Assembly (NCBI RefSeq): GCF_036059255.1
Contig: NZ_CP107947.1
Span: forward strand, 5,890,001 to 5,954,000
Source of the DNA: Micromonospora sp. NBC_00389
GTDB taxonomy: Bacteria; Actinomycetota; Actinomycetes; Mycobacteriales; Micromonosporaceae
Direction of reading: 5' to 3'
Length of the DNA: 64,000 nucleotides
Every line of letters starts with the position of its first letter. The stretch's first letter is position 1. Below the pieces are notes generated by a model. That model saw only the letters and a list, made by a program, of their open reading frames with translations. It had not been told where the DNA came from and made no database searches. Shown piece after piece: positions 24,357 to 35,499 of the stretch. A program made the translations under genes and the position numbers.

Positions 24357-25328
24357 ATGAACCTGGAGCTGCGACACCTGCGGGTGGTCTGCGCGATCGC
24401 GGAGACGGGGAGCGTGACCAAGGCGGCGTCGGCGCTCGGCCTGGCCCAGCCGGCGCTCACCGCCCAGCTCCAGCGAATCGAGCGGACACTGGGCGGGCCA
24501 CTGTTCGACCGGGACCGGCGCGGTGCCCGGCCCACCGCGCTCGGTGAGCTGGTGCTGGCCCGCGCCCGGGTGCTGCTGCCGGCGATGAAGGGCCTGCAGG
24601 ATGAGGCGGCCCGGCTGGCCGGTGCCGCTGAGGCGCCCCGCTGGTACCGGTTCGGCGGGGTGAACAGCCCGATCCTGGGGCGGTTGGTGCACCGACTGGC
24701 CGCCGAGCAGCCACCCGCGCAGATCACCACGTACGCCTCCTGGTCGGTGGACGAGTTGGCGCAGCTGGTGGCCGGCGGCCGGCTGGACTTCGCGCTCACC
24801 GGGGTGTGCGGCGACGCCGTCCCGTCGGCCGAGTCCGGGCTGAGCTGGCGGGAGGTGGCCGTCGACCCCGTGCTGGTGCTGCTGCCGGAGACCCACCCGC
24901 TCGCGGAGCGCGACGAGGTGCGCCTGGTGGACCTGCGCCACGAGCAGTGGGTGGCCGCGCCGGGCGACGGCTGTTTCGGCGACTGCTTCGCCGCCGCCTG
25001 CGCCCGTGCCGGCTTCACCCCCCGCAAGCTGTACGAGACCGACGTGCGCGGCTGCGTGGACCTGGTGGACGCCGGCGAGGCGGTGGCGCTCTGCCAGGCG
25101 ACGTTCCGCCCGGTGGCGGGGCTGGTCACCCGCAGGCTGGCCGGGATACCGCTGCGCTGGCGGCTGCTGCTGGGCTGGCACCCGGACTCCCCCGCCGCCC
25201 AGGGCGCCGAGCTGGTGCTGGAGACGGCCAAGGCGGCGTACACCGACTCGCTGGCCCCGCATCCCGCCTACCTGGCCTGGCAGCTGCGCAATCCCGGGTT
25301 CGGCGTCCGGCAGCCCAGCGGGGTGTGA
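24357..25328 (+). CDS. LysR-family transcriptional regulator
   Basis: A 323-residue regulator. The N-terminal helix-turn-helix is clear ('LRHLRVVCAIAETGSVTKAASALGLAQPALTAQLQRIERTLGG' with 'LFDRDRRGARPTALGE' after it). Residues about 95-290 form the periplasmic-binding-like effector domain, containing 'VLVLLPETHPLAERDEVRLVDLRHEQWVA'. Effector and targets are unknown; no divergent metabolic gene is next to it (the hemerythrin gene is upstream on the same strand). The mRNA appears leaderless. Confidence 0.92.
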   Translation: MNLELRHLRVVCAIAETGSVTKAASALGLAQPALTAQLQRIERTLGGPLFDRDRRGARPTALGELVLARARVLLPAMKGLQDEAARLAGAAEAPRWYRFGGVNSPILGRLVHRLAAEQPPAQITTYASWSVDELAQLVAGGRLDFALTGVCGDAVPSAESGLSWREVAVDPVLVLLPETHPLAERDEVRLVDLRHEQWVAAPGDGCFGDCFAAACARAGFTPRKLYETDVRGCVDLVDAGEAVALCQATFRPVAGLVTRRLAGIPLRWRLLLGWHPDSPAAQGAELVLETAKAAYTDSLAPHPAYLAWQLRNPGFGVRQPSGV

Positions 25329-25399
25329 CCCGGGTGGGCAGGCGGTAATGGGCCGGCCGGTGGCGGTGCGAACCGCCGTTGGCCGGGTATCTGGCGGAT

Positions 25400-25645
25400 A
25401 TGACCGACCTCTACCCGCCAGCCGACGACCGGGAGCTGCTCCGCCAGGCGGCCGCCGCGCACACCGCCGCCACCCGCGAGGTGGAGGCGTTCCTGCGCCG
25501 GCTGCCGGAGGTGCCCGACCCGGCCGACGTCACCGAGTACGCCAACCTGCTCAGCCGGGAGGACCGGACCCGCGGCGAGCGGGACGCCGCCGCCGACGCG
25601 GCCGGGCTGACCATCAGCAGCATGGAGCCCGACCAGGGCCAATAG
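25400..25645 (+). CDS. Small hypothetical protein
   Basis: An 81-residue, Ala- and charge-rich, mostly helical protein ('ELLRQAAAAHTAATREVEAFLRRL', 'EDRTRGERDAAADAAGL'). No family recognised. ATG 25400 is ten bases after GGGTAT (25385-25390), which could be the -10 of a SigB-type promoter, but the matching -35 (GGTG) is poor. It is followed by a strong hairpin terminator. Confidence 0.6.
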   Translation: MTDLYPPADDRELLRQAAAAHTAATREVEAFLRRLPEVPDPADVTEYANLLSREDRTRGERDAAADAAGLTISSMEPDQGQ

Positions 25646-25653
25646 CTTGACGC

Positions 25654-25687
25654 GACGGTGCCGTCCCTGCGTGGGGACGGCACCGTC
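25654..25687. terminator. Bidirectional hairpin terminator
   Basis: Perfect 14-bp stem, 25654-25667 with 25674-25687, six-base loop, between the convergent 81-residue gene and the DUF3140 gene. Confidence 0.85.
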
Positions 25688-25698
25688 GGCGTGGCCGG

Positions 25699-26049
25699 TC
25701 AGCGTTCGACGAGGGGGTCGTGGCCCAGGTCGAGCAGGGAGTGCCGCCAGTCGTCGTCGGCGTTGCCGCGCGGTGGCTTCGCGTCCATCAGGCCGCGGAT
25801 CCGGTCGATCGCCTCCCGCATCACCTCGATGTCCTCCGGTGTGAGGTCGACCTTGCGCTTGTTCAGCACCTTGAGGATCTCCCGACCCGGCTGTGGCAGG
25901 TCGAGGTCCGGGTTCGACCCGAACGACTCCTCGCCGGAACCCCGGGTCAGCAGCCAGGTGCGCAGCTGCTCCGACGGAACGTTGACCTCGGCGTGGAAGT
26001 CCTCCCAGAGCACTTCCACCTCGGGGTCGAGCCGAGCCTCGCGTACCAT
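25699..26049 (-). CDS. DUF3140 family protein
   Basis: A 116-residue protein with the DUF3140 pattern: 'VEVLWEDFHAEVNVPSEQLRTWLLTRGS', then 'LGREILKVLNKRKVDLTPEDIEVMREAIDRIRGLM' (PQPGREILKVL in this copy). It resembles small plant/fungal DNA-binding-like proteins, and the function is unknown. Its ATG shares one base with the stop of the preceding small gene (TGATG), so it is the third gene of the ClpC operon and probably stress induced with it. Confidence 0.85.
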   Translation of the reverse strand: MVREARLDPEVEVLWEDFHAEVNVPSEQLRTWLLTRGSGEESFGSNPDLDLPQPGREILKVLNKRKVDLTPEDIEVMREAIDRIRGLMDAKPPRGNADDDWRHSLLDLGHDPLVER

Positions 26050-26248
26050 CAGGTCTCCTCTCCGGGCGGCGGCCCGGACGTCTCCGGGTCGTCCTGGTCG
26101 GTCTTCGGGTGCAGGCCCTCGGCCGGCACCCGCGTCCTTCTGGGGTTCGCGGTGGGCGGCGCCAGGATCGGGTCGGGATGGTCCTCCTCGTCCCGGGGTT
26201 CCGCGGGCTCGCGCGGTTTTTCGGGTTCCGGTCGCCGCGCCGCCCCGC

Positions 26249-26252
<4 letters not shown>
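26049..26252 (-). CDS. Small proline-rich acidic protein
   Basis: A 67-residue low-complexity protein rich in Pro, Glu, Asp and Arg ('PEKPREPAEPRDEEDHPDP'), probably disordered. No family recognised. Its ATG overlaps the ClpC-like stop (ATGA) and its stop overlaps the DUF3140 start (TGATG), so it is translated as the middle gene of the operon. It could be an adaptor for the Clp ATPase or only a coupling frame. Confidence 0.6.
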
Positions 26253-28801
<2,549 letters not shown>

Positions 28802-28842
28802 TGTGTCTCCTCCGCAGTTGGGCGCGGCACGGTCGCCAGGGG

Positions 28843-28867
28843 CTACCCGGCGCTCGCCCTGACAAAC
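28843..28867 (-). promoter_or_regulatory. SigB/SigF-type promoter of the ClpC operon
   Basis: Minus strand: GTTT (28867-28864), 15 bases, GGGTAG (28848-28843), about 42 bases before the ClpC start. Confidence 0.65.
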
Positions 28868-28942
28868 GCCGCACGTGGGCGGCGCACCGACGTTGTGGAG
28901 TGGCGGCGGGACTGCGCCGGCCGGTAGTGGGAGGCTGGCGGC

Positions 28943-29335
28943 ATGAATGAAACCCCGTTGCTGATCGTGGACGGCGCCAACGTCGTGGGCTCCCGCCCGA
29001 ACGGGTGGTGGCGGGACCGGGCCGGGGCCGCCGCCCGGCTGCGCGACTCCCTCGCGCCGGTGGCCAGCACCGGGCTGCCGGCCCGGTTGGCCGCCCCGAT
29101 CGAGGTGGTGCTGGTCCTTGAGGGGGCCGCGCGGGACGTGCCGGGCACCGACGGCGTCCGGGTGGTCTCCGCCGCCGGGTCGGGGGACGACAGCGTGGTC
29201 GAGCTGGTGGAGGCCGCCCCGCAGCGCCGCCGGCTGGTGGTCACCGCCGACCGGGAGCTGCGCGACCGGGTCACCGCCCTGGGCGCCGAGGTGTACGGCC
29301 CCCGGTGGCTACGCGACGCACCCGCCACGAGTTGA
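28943..29335 (+). CDS. NYN/PIN-like nuclease-fold protein
   Basis: A 130-residue protein beginning 'LLIVDGANVVGSRPNGWWRDR', a typical NYN-domain start with the first catalytic aspartate, followed by 'IEVVLVLEG' and 'GDDSVVELVEA...RRLVVTADRELRDRVTALGAEVYGP', which gives the second acidic cluster and the D-x-E/D-L-R pattern of PIN-like RNases. Related proteins are annotated in databases as NTP pyrophosphohydrolases, but the sequence favours a PIN-like fold. GAGGCT six bases before ATG suggests a leaderless mRNA. It is divergent from the ClpC operon. Confidence 0.75.
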   Translation: MNETPLLIVDGANVVGSRPNGWWRDRAGAAARLRDSLAPVASTGLPARLAAPIEVVLVLEGAARDVPGTDGVRVVSAAGSGDDSVVELVEAAPQRRRLVVTADRELRDRVTALGAEVYGPRWLRDAPATS

Positions 29336-29445
29336 CAAACTCTCGCACTGGGACTCCCACAGAACGGACTCCCGGCGCTTCCAGGTGACAACCGGACAGC
29401 CGGGCAGGAACACCGACAGGGCGGATGTTCTCCCACGGACGCCGA

Positions 29446-29451
29446 TAGGCT
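29446..29451 (+). promoter_or_regulatory. Probable -10 of the FtsK-like operon
   Basis: TAGGCT is 36 bases before the GTG start of the first operon gene. An ATG at 29455 would lie only three bases downstream of it and so would not be in the mRNA, which supports the later start. Confidence 0.4.
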
Positions 29452-29487
29452 CTAATGGAGACCTCCCCGCCCCCAGGAGGTTCCGCC

Positions 29488-29748
29488 GTGGCGAGCGTCG
29501 CCGAGCTGAAGGCTGCCATCGATGTCGCCCTCCAACAGATCGGGGACGGGCAGACAGCCGTGCAGGCAGCCGGCGAAAAGCTGTCCGAGGCGCAGCAGAC
29601 CCTGGCCGGCGCGCTGGAAGGCAGCGGGCACGAGACGGTGGAGGCGGCCCAGGCGTCGCTGACCCAGGCCAGCCAGGAGCTGGAGGAGTGTCTCGCCGCG
29701 ACACTGGTCGCGGTGGAGCAGGCGCAGCTCTACGTCGCCACCCTGTAG
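29488..29748 (+). CDS. Small helical protein, first gene of the FtsK-like operon
   Basis: An 86-residue, Ala- and Gln-rich protein predicted to form two long helices around a 'LEGSGHE' turn: 'ELKAAIDVALQQIGDGQTAVQAAGEKLSEAQQTLAGAL' and 'TVEAAQASLTQASQELEECLAATLVAVEQAQLYVATL'. The shape recalls WXG100 helical hairpins, with a G-H turn instead of W-x-G. GTG 29488 has AGGAGG before it. It starts a tight four-gene unit (gaps of 6, -8 and -4 bases) ending with an FtsK-type ATPase and a membrane coiled-coil protein. A role as substrate or partner of that ATPase is inferred. Confidence 0.65.
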   Translation: MASVAELKAAIDVALQQIGDGQTAVQAAGEKLSEAQQTLAGALEGSGHETVEAAQASLTQASQELEECLAATLVAVEQAQLYVATL

Positions 29749-29754
29749 GCCGCC

Positions 29755-30783
29755 GTGTCCATCATCGAGGACGTCGGTGGGCAGGTCCGGGCCGCCAGCG
29801 AGGAGTTTCCGGTGGGCCTGCTCGGGCAGGCGCTGGAGAAGTTCGGCCTGGCCGCCGAGCGGCTGCGCTGGGTACGGCAGGAGTCGGCCAACCCGATGGG
29901 GGTGCCGGAGCTGTCCGCCGCCACCGAGCACGCCGAGAGCGCCGGTTACGCGCTGCGGGTGGCGCAGGAACAGCTGTCGGCGTACCTGACCGCGATCGGG
30001 CTGGGCGCGGACGGTGCGCAGGCGCCTCGCCCGCAGCCGCGCGAACCCCGACACGACACGCCGCCGGCGGGCGGCCCGACCACCGTGGCTCCGGAGCCCG
30101 CCGAGCAGGTCCGGCTGCGCCGCTGGTGGTCGGTGCGGGTGGCGGAGCTGACCGGGGGGCGTGACAGCGGCACCGACGAGCCCGACGAACGGCTGGACGA
30201 TTCCCAGGAGCTGCTGCGCCGGGTCGTGCGCGGGGTACGCGCCGGCGACCGGGACCGGCTGCGCACCGAACTGCGCCGCGCCCCGGCCGACGTGGGGCTG
30301 GGGATGGCGGCACTGACGCCGCCGCTGCTGCGCGAGCTGGCCGGTGAGCTGCTGGGGCACCCGCCGCGCGCCACCGACCTCGGCCGGCTGCGCGGGGAGC
30401 TGGACGGGCGGGTCCGCGACCTGCTGCCCGGGCTGCCGCCGCCGGTGCTGGAGACGCTGCTGACCCGGGTGTGCCGGATGCCGCCGCCGCGCGACTCCGG
30501 CCAGCCGGCGCATGCCGCGGACTCGGCGGTGACCGCCGGGGTGGCGACCGGGCTGCTGCTCGCCCGGCTGGGCCGCGACCTGCCCACCACCAGCCCACAG
30601 CCCACCGCCGACCCGCAGCCGGCCACCGTCGGGCAGCCCGGTGGCGCGGAGCAGCGCCCCGGCGGGGCGGTACGGCAGCCCGGCGGTGTCGGCCGGCAGC
30701 GCTCCGGTTCGCTGCCGCCACGCGCCGGCAGCCCGTGGCGGGACGCGCCGGCACCGCAGCGCCGCCGGGGCTCCGATGGCTGA
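29755..30783 (+). CDS. Hypothetical helical protein of the FtsK-like operon
   Basis: A 342-residue protein. Residues 1-85 form a helical domain ('FPVGLLGQALEKFGLAAERLRWVRQES', 'SAGYALRVAQEQLSAYL') much like the preceding small protein. A Pro-rich linker (about 90-120) and a second helical domain (about 125-245: 'LLRRVVRGVRAGDRDRLRTELRRAPADVGLGMAAL', 'LLPGLPPPVLETLLTRV') follow, then a disordered Gly/Pro/Gln-rich tail to the end. No known family recognised. GTG start; the ATPase gene begins inside its last codons (ATGGCTGA). Confidence 0.65.
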   Translation: MSIIEDVGGQVRAASEEFPVGLLGQALEKFGLAAERLRWVRQESANPMGVPELSAATEHAESAGYALRVAQEQLSAYLTAIGLGADGAQAPRPQPREPRHDTPPAGGPTTVAPEPAEQVRLRRWWSVRVAELTGGRDSGTDEPDERLDDSQELLRRVVRGVRAGDRDRLRTELRRAPADVGLGMAALTPPLLRELAGELLGHPPRATDLGRLRGELDGRVRDLLPGLPPPVLETLLTRVCRMPPPRDSGQPAHAADSAVTAGVATGLLLARLGRDLPTTSPQPTADPQPATVGQPGGAEQRPGGAVRQPGGVGRQRSGSLPPRAGSPWRDAPAPQRRRGSDG

Positions 30784-33451
30784 CCGGCGCGGCCAACTGG
30801 CCGCCCGGGTCCGGGACTCTCTCGCCGAGGCGCTGGGCGCCACCCGTACCCGGCTGTCCGCGGCGCAGGCCGAGCTGACCGCCGGGCGGGAGCGGCTGGC
30901 CCGGGTCCGTCGGGCGGCTACCGCCGTACCGGAGCGGGTGGGCGGCCAACGGGACCGTCGGCTGGGCGAGATCGACGCCCGGCACTCCACCCGGATCGCC
31001 GAACTGGCCCGCCAGGCCGCCGACGCCGCCCGCCGGGAGGCACCCGGCTGCGCCGGCGCCGACTGGCCGGGGTGGACGCCGACGCCGACCAGACGCGCCG
31101 AGCCGCCCGGAGCGCTGCGGATCGGCACAGTCCGGATCGACGACGTCGACCCGGTGCCCGCGCTGGTGCCGCTGCTCGACGCCGGGCACGTGCACCTCTC
31201 CGGGGACGACCGCACCGGCTGCGACGCGGTGGTCTCCGCGCTGCTGCTGCGGGCCGTCGGCCGCGCCGACCCGGGCGCGGTCCGGCTGATCGGGTACGAC
31301 CCGGAGCACCTCGGCGGCGGCCTGGCCGGGTTCGCCCCGCTGGGCACCGCCGGGTTGCTGACCTTCGTCGGCCCGGGCGGGCTCGGCCCGCTGCTGGACG
31401 ACCTGGTCGAGCAGATCCGCCGCATCAACGAGACCGTGCTGGCCGGCGAGCACGGTTCGCTGCGGGAGCTGGCCGCGGCGACCGGCCGCCGACCCGAGCC
31501 GTGGCGGGTGGCCGTGCTGCTCGGCGGCGACGAGCTGAACCGGCACGAGCGCGGGCAACTGGAGCGGGTGGTGCGGGCCGGCGCGGCCTGCGGGGTGCAC
31601 CTGGTGGTCCGGGGCGTGCCGCTGCCGGAGGATCCGACGGTGACCCGGGTGGTGGCCGAGGCGTCCGGCGCGTGGGTCGGCGGCCCGTCCGGCCTGCCGG
31701 TCCGGCTGGACCCGCCACCGCCGGCGACGCTGGTCACCGAGACCTGCCGGGAGACCGCCGCCCGGGTGAACGCCGGCCCGCCGCCGACGCCGTTCGCCGA
31801 CCTGCTGCCGCCACCGGAGCTGATGTGGCGGGAGGACTCCTCCGGCGGGCTGTCCGCCCCGATCGGCGAGGGGCCACAGGGCCGGCCGGTGCGGCTGACG
31901 CTGGGCGACTACCCGCCGCACGCGCTGATCGGTGGGCCGTCCGGCACCGGCAAGACCAACCTGATCTTCGCCTGGATCGGCGCGCTGGCAGCCCGCTACT
32001 CCCCCGCCGAGCTGGAGTTCTACCTGCTGGACTTCAAGGAGGGCGTGTCCTTCGCCCGGTTCGCGCAGGGCCGACGCGACCCGAGCTGGTTGCCGCACAT
32101 GCGGCTGGTCGGGATCAACGTCAACACCGACCGGGAGTTCGGGCTGGCCCTGCTGCGCTTCCTCGCCGAGGAGCTGCGTCGGCGGGCCGACGCGGCCAAG
32201 AAGCACGAGGTGACCAAGCTGGCCGAGCTACGCGCGGTCGACCCGACCGGCCACTGGCCACGGATCGTCGCGGTGGTCGACGAGTTCCAGATGCTGCTGG
32301 CCGGCCGGGACGTGGTCGCCCGAGAGGCGGCCGACCTGCTGGAGGACCTGGCCCGGCGGGGCCGGTCGCAGGGCATCCACCTGGTGCTGGCTTCGCAGGA
32401 CGTGCGGGGCATCGAGGCGCTGTGGGGTCGCCCGGCGCTGGTCGCCCAGTTCACCCTGCGGATCGCACTGCCCAAGGCGTTGCGGATCCTCGCCGAGCGC
32501 AACGACGCGGCGCAGTCGCTGCCCCGCTGGCACGCGGTGGTCAACGCCGAGTCGGGCATGGTGGAGGGCAACGAGATCGCCCGGATCCCGTCGGCCAGCG
32601 ACTGGGAGACGTGGAGCGGTTTGCAGAACCGCCTGTGGCGGATGCGTCCCCCGGACGCGGCGCCGGCCCGGCTCTTCGACGGCGACGCGATCCCCCGGCT
32701 GGTGGAGGCCCCGGACTTCCGGGCGCTCACCGCGCCGCCGGACGGGACCGCCCCGCGCAGCCCGGTGGCCCTGCTCGGCGAGATCATCGACGTGCAGGCC
32801 CGCTCGGCGGTGCTCCGGCTGCCACGCGCTCCCGGGCGCAACCTCGCGGTGCTGGGCACCCGGGTGGACGAGGCGTGCGCGGTGCTGGACGCGGCCGCTC
32901 GATCGCTGGCCCGCCAGCACCCGCCGGGGACGGCCCGGTTCTCCATCGCCTGCCTGGACTCCGACGCCGACCCGATGGCCCGAGCGCTCTACGACGACCT
33001 GGCCGACGACGCCGCCTGGTACGACGAGGAAACCGTCGGCGAGCTGATGGCCGAGACAGCCGACGGGCTGACCGGCCCAGGCAGCCCCCACTACCTGCTG
33101 CTGTTCGCGGTCGACGCGGCGGCCGGCGCGCTGGCCGCACGGTCGGGCCAGCGGACCGGCCTGGAGCAGCTGCGCCGGATCCTGCACGACGGCCCGGAAC
33201 GGCGGACCCACGTGCTGGCCTGGTGGCGGGGGGTGGCCCGGATGCGCGCCGACCTGGGCGGGCCGGCCGCCCGCACCGACCAGATCGGCGCCTGGGTGGC
33301 GCTGGACGCGCACGGCGGCGAGCTGGGCGCATCGCTCTACCCGGGCACCGGCGGCCCGGACTGGTATCCCCGCCCGTGGCGAGGGCTCTTCTTCGACCGG
33401 GCGGTGCACCGCACCGGACAGGTGGTCATCCCCTATGGACCGTCCCGATGA
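30776..33451 (+). CDS. FtsK/SpoIIIE-type ATPase
   Basis: An 891-residue protein. The N-terminal 95 residues are a basic coiled coil ('ARVRDSLAEALGATRTRLSAAQAELTAGRERLARVRR'). A non-catalytic alpha/beta region follows (about 110-330), then an FtsK/SpoIIIE motor: Walker A GGPSGTGKT with Lys393, 'YLLDFKEGVSF' after it, Walker B VVDEFQ with Asp502-Glu503, and 'GIHLVLASQDV' sensor. A further ATPase-like region of about 250 residues lacks an obvious P-loop. No membrane segments and no gamma DNA-recognition domain are seen, so it is neither FtsK nor a plain EccC. The membrane protein encoded next could anchor it. Substrate unknown. Confidence 0.85.
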   Translation: MADRRGQLAARVRDSLAEALGATRTRLSAAQAELTAGRERLARVRRAATAVPERVGGQRDRRLGEIDARHSTRIAELARQAADAARREAPGCAGADWPGWTPTPTRRAEPPGALRIGTVRIDDVDPVPALVPLLDAGHVHLSGDDRTGCDAVVSALLLRAVGRADPGAVRLIGYDPEHLGGGLAGFAPLGTAGLLTFVGPGGLGPLLDDLVEQIRRINETVLAGEHGSLRELAAATGRRPEPWRVAVLLGGDELNRHERGQLERVVRAGAACGVHLVVRGVPLPEDPTVTRVVAEASGAWVGGPSGLPVRLDPPPPATLVTETCRETAARVNAGPPPTPFADLLPPPELMWREDSSGGLSAPIGEGPQGRPVRLTLGDYPPHALIGGPSGTGKTNLIFAWIGALAARYSPAELEFYLLDFKEGVSFARFAQGRRDPSWLPHMRLVGINVNTDREFGLALLRFLAEELRRRADAAKKHEVTKLAELRAVDPTGHWPRIVAVVDEFQMLLAGRDVVAREAADLLEDLARRGRSQGIHLVLASQDVRGIEALWGRPALVAQFTLRIALPKALRILAERNDAAQSLPRWHAVVNAESGMVEGNEIARIPSASDWETWSGLQNRLWRMRPPDAAPARLFDGDAIPRLVEAPDFRALTAPPDGTAPRSPVALLGEIIDVQARSAVLRLPRAPGRNLAVLGTRVDEACAVLDAAARSLARQHPPGTARFSIACLDSDADPMARALYDDLADDAAWYDEETVGELMAETADGLTGPGSPHYLLLFAVDAAAGALAARSGQRTGLEQLRRILHDGPERRTHVLAWWRGVARMRADLGGPAARTDQIGAWVALDAHGGELGASLYPGTGGPDWYPRPWRGLFFDRAVHRTGQVVIPYGPSR

Positions 33452-34113
33452 ACCAACCGGTGGCCAGTGAGACGTACGCGGCACAGCTGCGGCGGCTGGC
33501 GGAGCTGACCGCCCGGGTGCGCGAGCAGCGCGCCGAGGCGCACACCTGGTGCGACCGGCAGTGTGCAGCCGCCGACCGGGCCGTCGCCGACGCCGTCGAA
33601 CAGGTCCAGCGGGCCGAGGAGGAGTTGGTCGCCGCCCGGGAGGAGCAGGAACGGGTGGACGCCGAGGTGGCGCACCTGTGGCAGCAGCTACGCGAGCGGC
33701 TCGGCGCCGGCGCCCGCCGCCTCGGCGGCCCGCCCGCCCCGGCCAACGGCGGGGCCACCAACCCGGCGCTGCTGCTCAGCCGAGCCCGTGACCTGCTCGA
33801 CCGGGCCGGTCAACCGGGCGAGCTGCCGGGTTCGGTGAACCCGCTGCTGGCGCTCTGCGGGGTGGCCGGCGCCATGCTGGCGTACGCGCTGGGTGCCGGC
33901 GCCCGAGCGCTCGGCGTCGGGTACGGCGGCGATCTGGCGGTCGGGATGCCGGTGCTGGCGCTGGTGGTGACCCTGATCGGGCCGCTGGTCGGCGTGGTGC
34001 CGGCCCGGGTGCTGGCCGACCGCCGGCACGCGGTGCTCGGGCCCCGGCCGATCACCGTGGTGCTCGGCGCAGGCCTGCTCGCCACCGCGCTGCTGCTGAT
34101 CCTCGGCCGCTGA
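33448..34113 (+). CDS. Coiled-coil membrane protein, last gene of the FtsK-like operon
   Basis: A 221-residue protein. Residues about 10-90 form a coiled coil ('LRRLAELTARVREQRAEAHTWCDRQCAAADRAVADAVEQVQRAEEELVAAREEQERV'), followed by a Pro-rich stretch and three C-terminal hydrophobic segments ('LLALCGVAGAMLAYALGAGA', 'LAVGMPVLALVVTLIGPLVGVV', 'ITVVLGAGLLATALLLIL'). Its ATG overlaps the ATPase stop as ATGA. The arrangement suggests a membrane tether whose cytoplasmic coil binds the coiled-coil N-terminus of the ATPase. No family recognised. Confidence 0.7.
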   Translation: MNQPVASETYAAQLRRLAELTARVREQRAEAHTWCDRQCAAADRAVADAVEQVQRAEEELVAAREEQERVDAEVAHLWQQLRERLGAGARRLGGPPAPANGGATNPALLLSRARDLLDRAGQPGELPGSVNPLLALCGVAGAMLAYALGAGARALGVGYGGDLAVGMPVLALVVTLIGPLVGVVPARVLADRRHAVLGPRPITVVLGAGLLATALLLILGR

Positions 34114-34215
34114 TCCGACGTTGGGCGGTTCCCGGGGCAGCCGCCACCCGACACTGCGACCGGCACGCTGTGTCGGGCACGTTCACCCGCCACGCCGCCG
34201 AATCGCGACAGTTGG

Positions 34216-35490
34216 TCAGGCCGGGACCAGGACGGCCTCGCGCAGCAGTCGACGGGCCAGGGTGACCCGGTCGGCGTCGTCGGGCAGCCCGGGCAGGTCG
34301 CCGACGCGGGTGGCCACGCCGGTGAGCAGCGCGCGGGCCGCCGGCTCGCAGTCGGCGGGCAAAGTGATGGTGCGGTCGAACAGCCGCAGTGCCACCGTGT
34401 CGGGCCCGTGTGGCACGAGCTGCCAGCGCAGGCCCGGGCGCAGCGTGAGCCGGGAGTCGGCGTCCAGTGCGGCCAGCGCGCCGGCCTGGGCGAGCGGCCG
34501 GATCGGCGCCGGTCGGGCGGCCGGCCAGGAACGCTGGCGTAGCCGCGCCGCGACGGCGACCGGATCGGCGCGCAGCAGCCAGTCCCGCAGTGCCTCCACG
34601 GTCTCGGTCAGCTCCGGCTCGATGGCGTCGGGGTCGGCGACGTCGGTGCCGAACGGCAGGCTGGCCCGCAGTCGCTGGTCCTCGGCGGCCAGCGCGAGCA
34701 GCTCCTCGACCAGGGCGTAGCGGGTCAGTGCCCGGATGCCCACGGTCAGGTGCAGCGAGCTGGCGTCCTGCGCCTGCGCGCTGTGCAGCCAGCCGCGCGG
34801 CAGATAGAGGGCGTCGCCGGGGGCGAGCACCACGTCGAGCGCGGCGGGACCCTGCGCGGTGGCCCCGACCTCGTCGGCGCGTCCGCCCCAGGGCTGCTTC
34901 TCCAGTGGGTCGGGCAACACCGGCGGGTGGATCCGCCAGTGCTTGCGGCCGTCGACCTGGAGCACGAACACGTCGTGGGTGTCGTAGTGGGTGGCGAAGC
35001 CCTGACTGCCCGCCGGGGTGAGGTAGGCGTTGATCTGCAGCGGTTGGCTCAGCGCGAGGCCCAGGTCGCAGGCGAAGTCGACCAGCGGCGGCCAGATCCG
35101 GTGCAGGCCCTGCAGCACCAGGGTGGCGCCGCTGGCGTACTGCTCCAGGACCCGCTCGTCGAGCACCTGGTCGCCGATCTCGGCGCCGGCGCCGCCGCCG
35201 CCGGTCCAGTGCGCCGCCGGGACCAACTGCCCGTCCTTGGCGACGCGCAGGAACGGGGTACGCAGACCGCGCCGGCTGAGCAGCTCGTCGGCGTCGGCGG
35301 GGCTGAACAGGTCGGTGAAGCCGGCCGTATCGGGCAGCTCGGCGGCGCGGGACAGCAGCGGCGTGCGGCCCCAGTGCGCGGCGGCGAACTTGGCCGGTTC
35401 GACCGAGACGCAGCGGGCAAGCGCCGCGGCGGCGGTCACGGACGGAACCGCCGGGCGGTGGTGCCCGCCCGGCGGGTCGAGGTGCGTCAC
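34216..35490 (-). CDS. JmjC/cupin-type 2-oxoglutarate oxygenase (ROX-like)
   Basis: A 424-residue protein of the cupin_4/JmjC group that includes ribosomal-protein hydroxylases such as YcfD/RoxA. The iron triad is visible: H168-x-D170 in FATHYDTHDVF and His236 in LPRGWLHSA. 'HWGRTPLLSR' at residues 39-48 is the characteristic N-terminal motif, 'LQVDGRKHWRIH' supplies a likely 2-oxoglutarate-binding lysine, and the C-terminal 150 residues form the winged-helix dimer region. GTG 35490 lies nine bases after the stop of the repeat-peptide gene, so the two are cotranscribed from a SigB/SigF-type promoter. Its substrate may be a ribosomal protein or the adjacent peptide. Confidence 0.85.
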   Translation of the reverse strand: MTHLDPPGGHHRPAVPSVTAAAALARCVSVEPAKFAAAHWGRTPLLSRAAELPDTAGFTDLFSPADADELLSRRGLRTPFLRVAKDGQLVPAAHWTGGGGAGAEIGDQVLDERVLEQYASGATLVLQGLHRIWPPLVDFACDLGLALSQPLQINAYLTPAGSQGFATHYDTHDVFVLQVDGRKHWRIHPPVLPDPLEKQPWGGRADEVGATAQGPAALDVVLAPGDALYLPRGWLHSAQAQDASSLHLTVGIRALTRYALVEELLALAAEDQRLRASLPFGTDVADPDAIEPELTETVEALRDWLLRADPVAVAARLRQRSWPAARPAPIRPLAQAGALAALDADSRLTLRPGLRWQLVPHGPDTVALRLFDRTITLPADCEPAARALLTGVATRVGDLPGLPDDADRVTLARRLLREAVLVPA

Positions 35491-35499
35491 GACGGCGCC

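Noticed and set aside
25361..25390. SigB/SigF-type promoter of the 81-residue gene at 25400
   Set aside because: GGGTAT is present but the -35 position reads GGTG, so it was left out of the eleven-site list.
29455..29487. ATG 29455 as start of the first FtsK-operon gene
   Set aside because: It lies three bases after TAGGCT, so it would not be in the mRNA; GTG 29488 has a proper AGGAGG.
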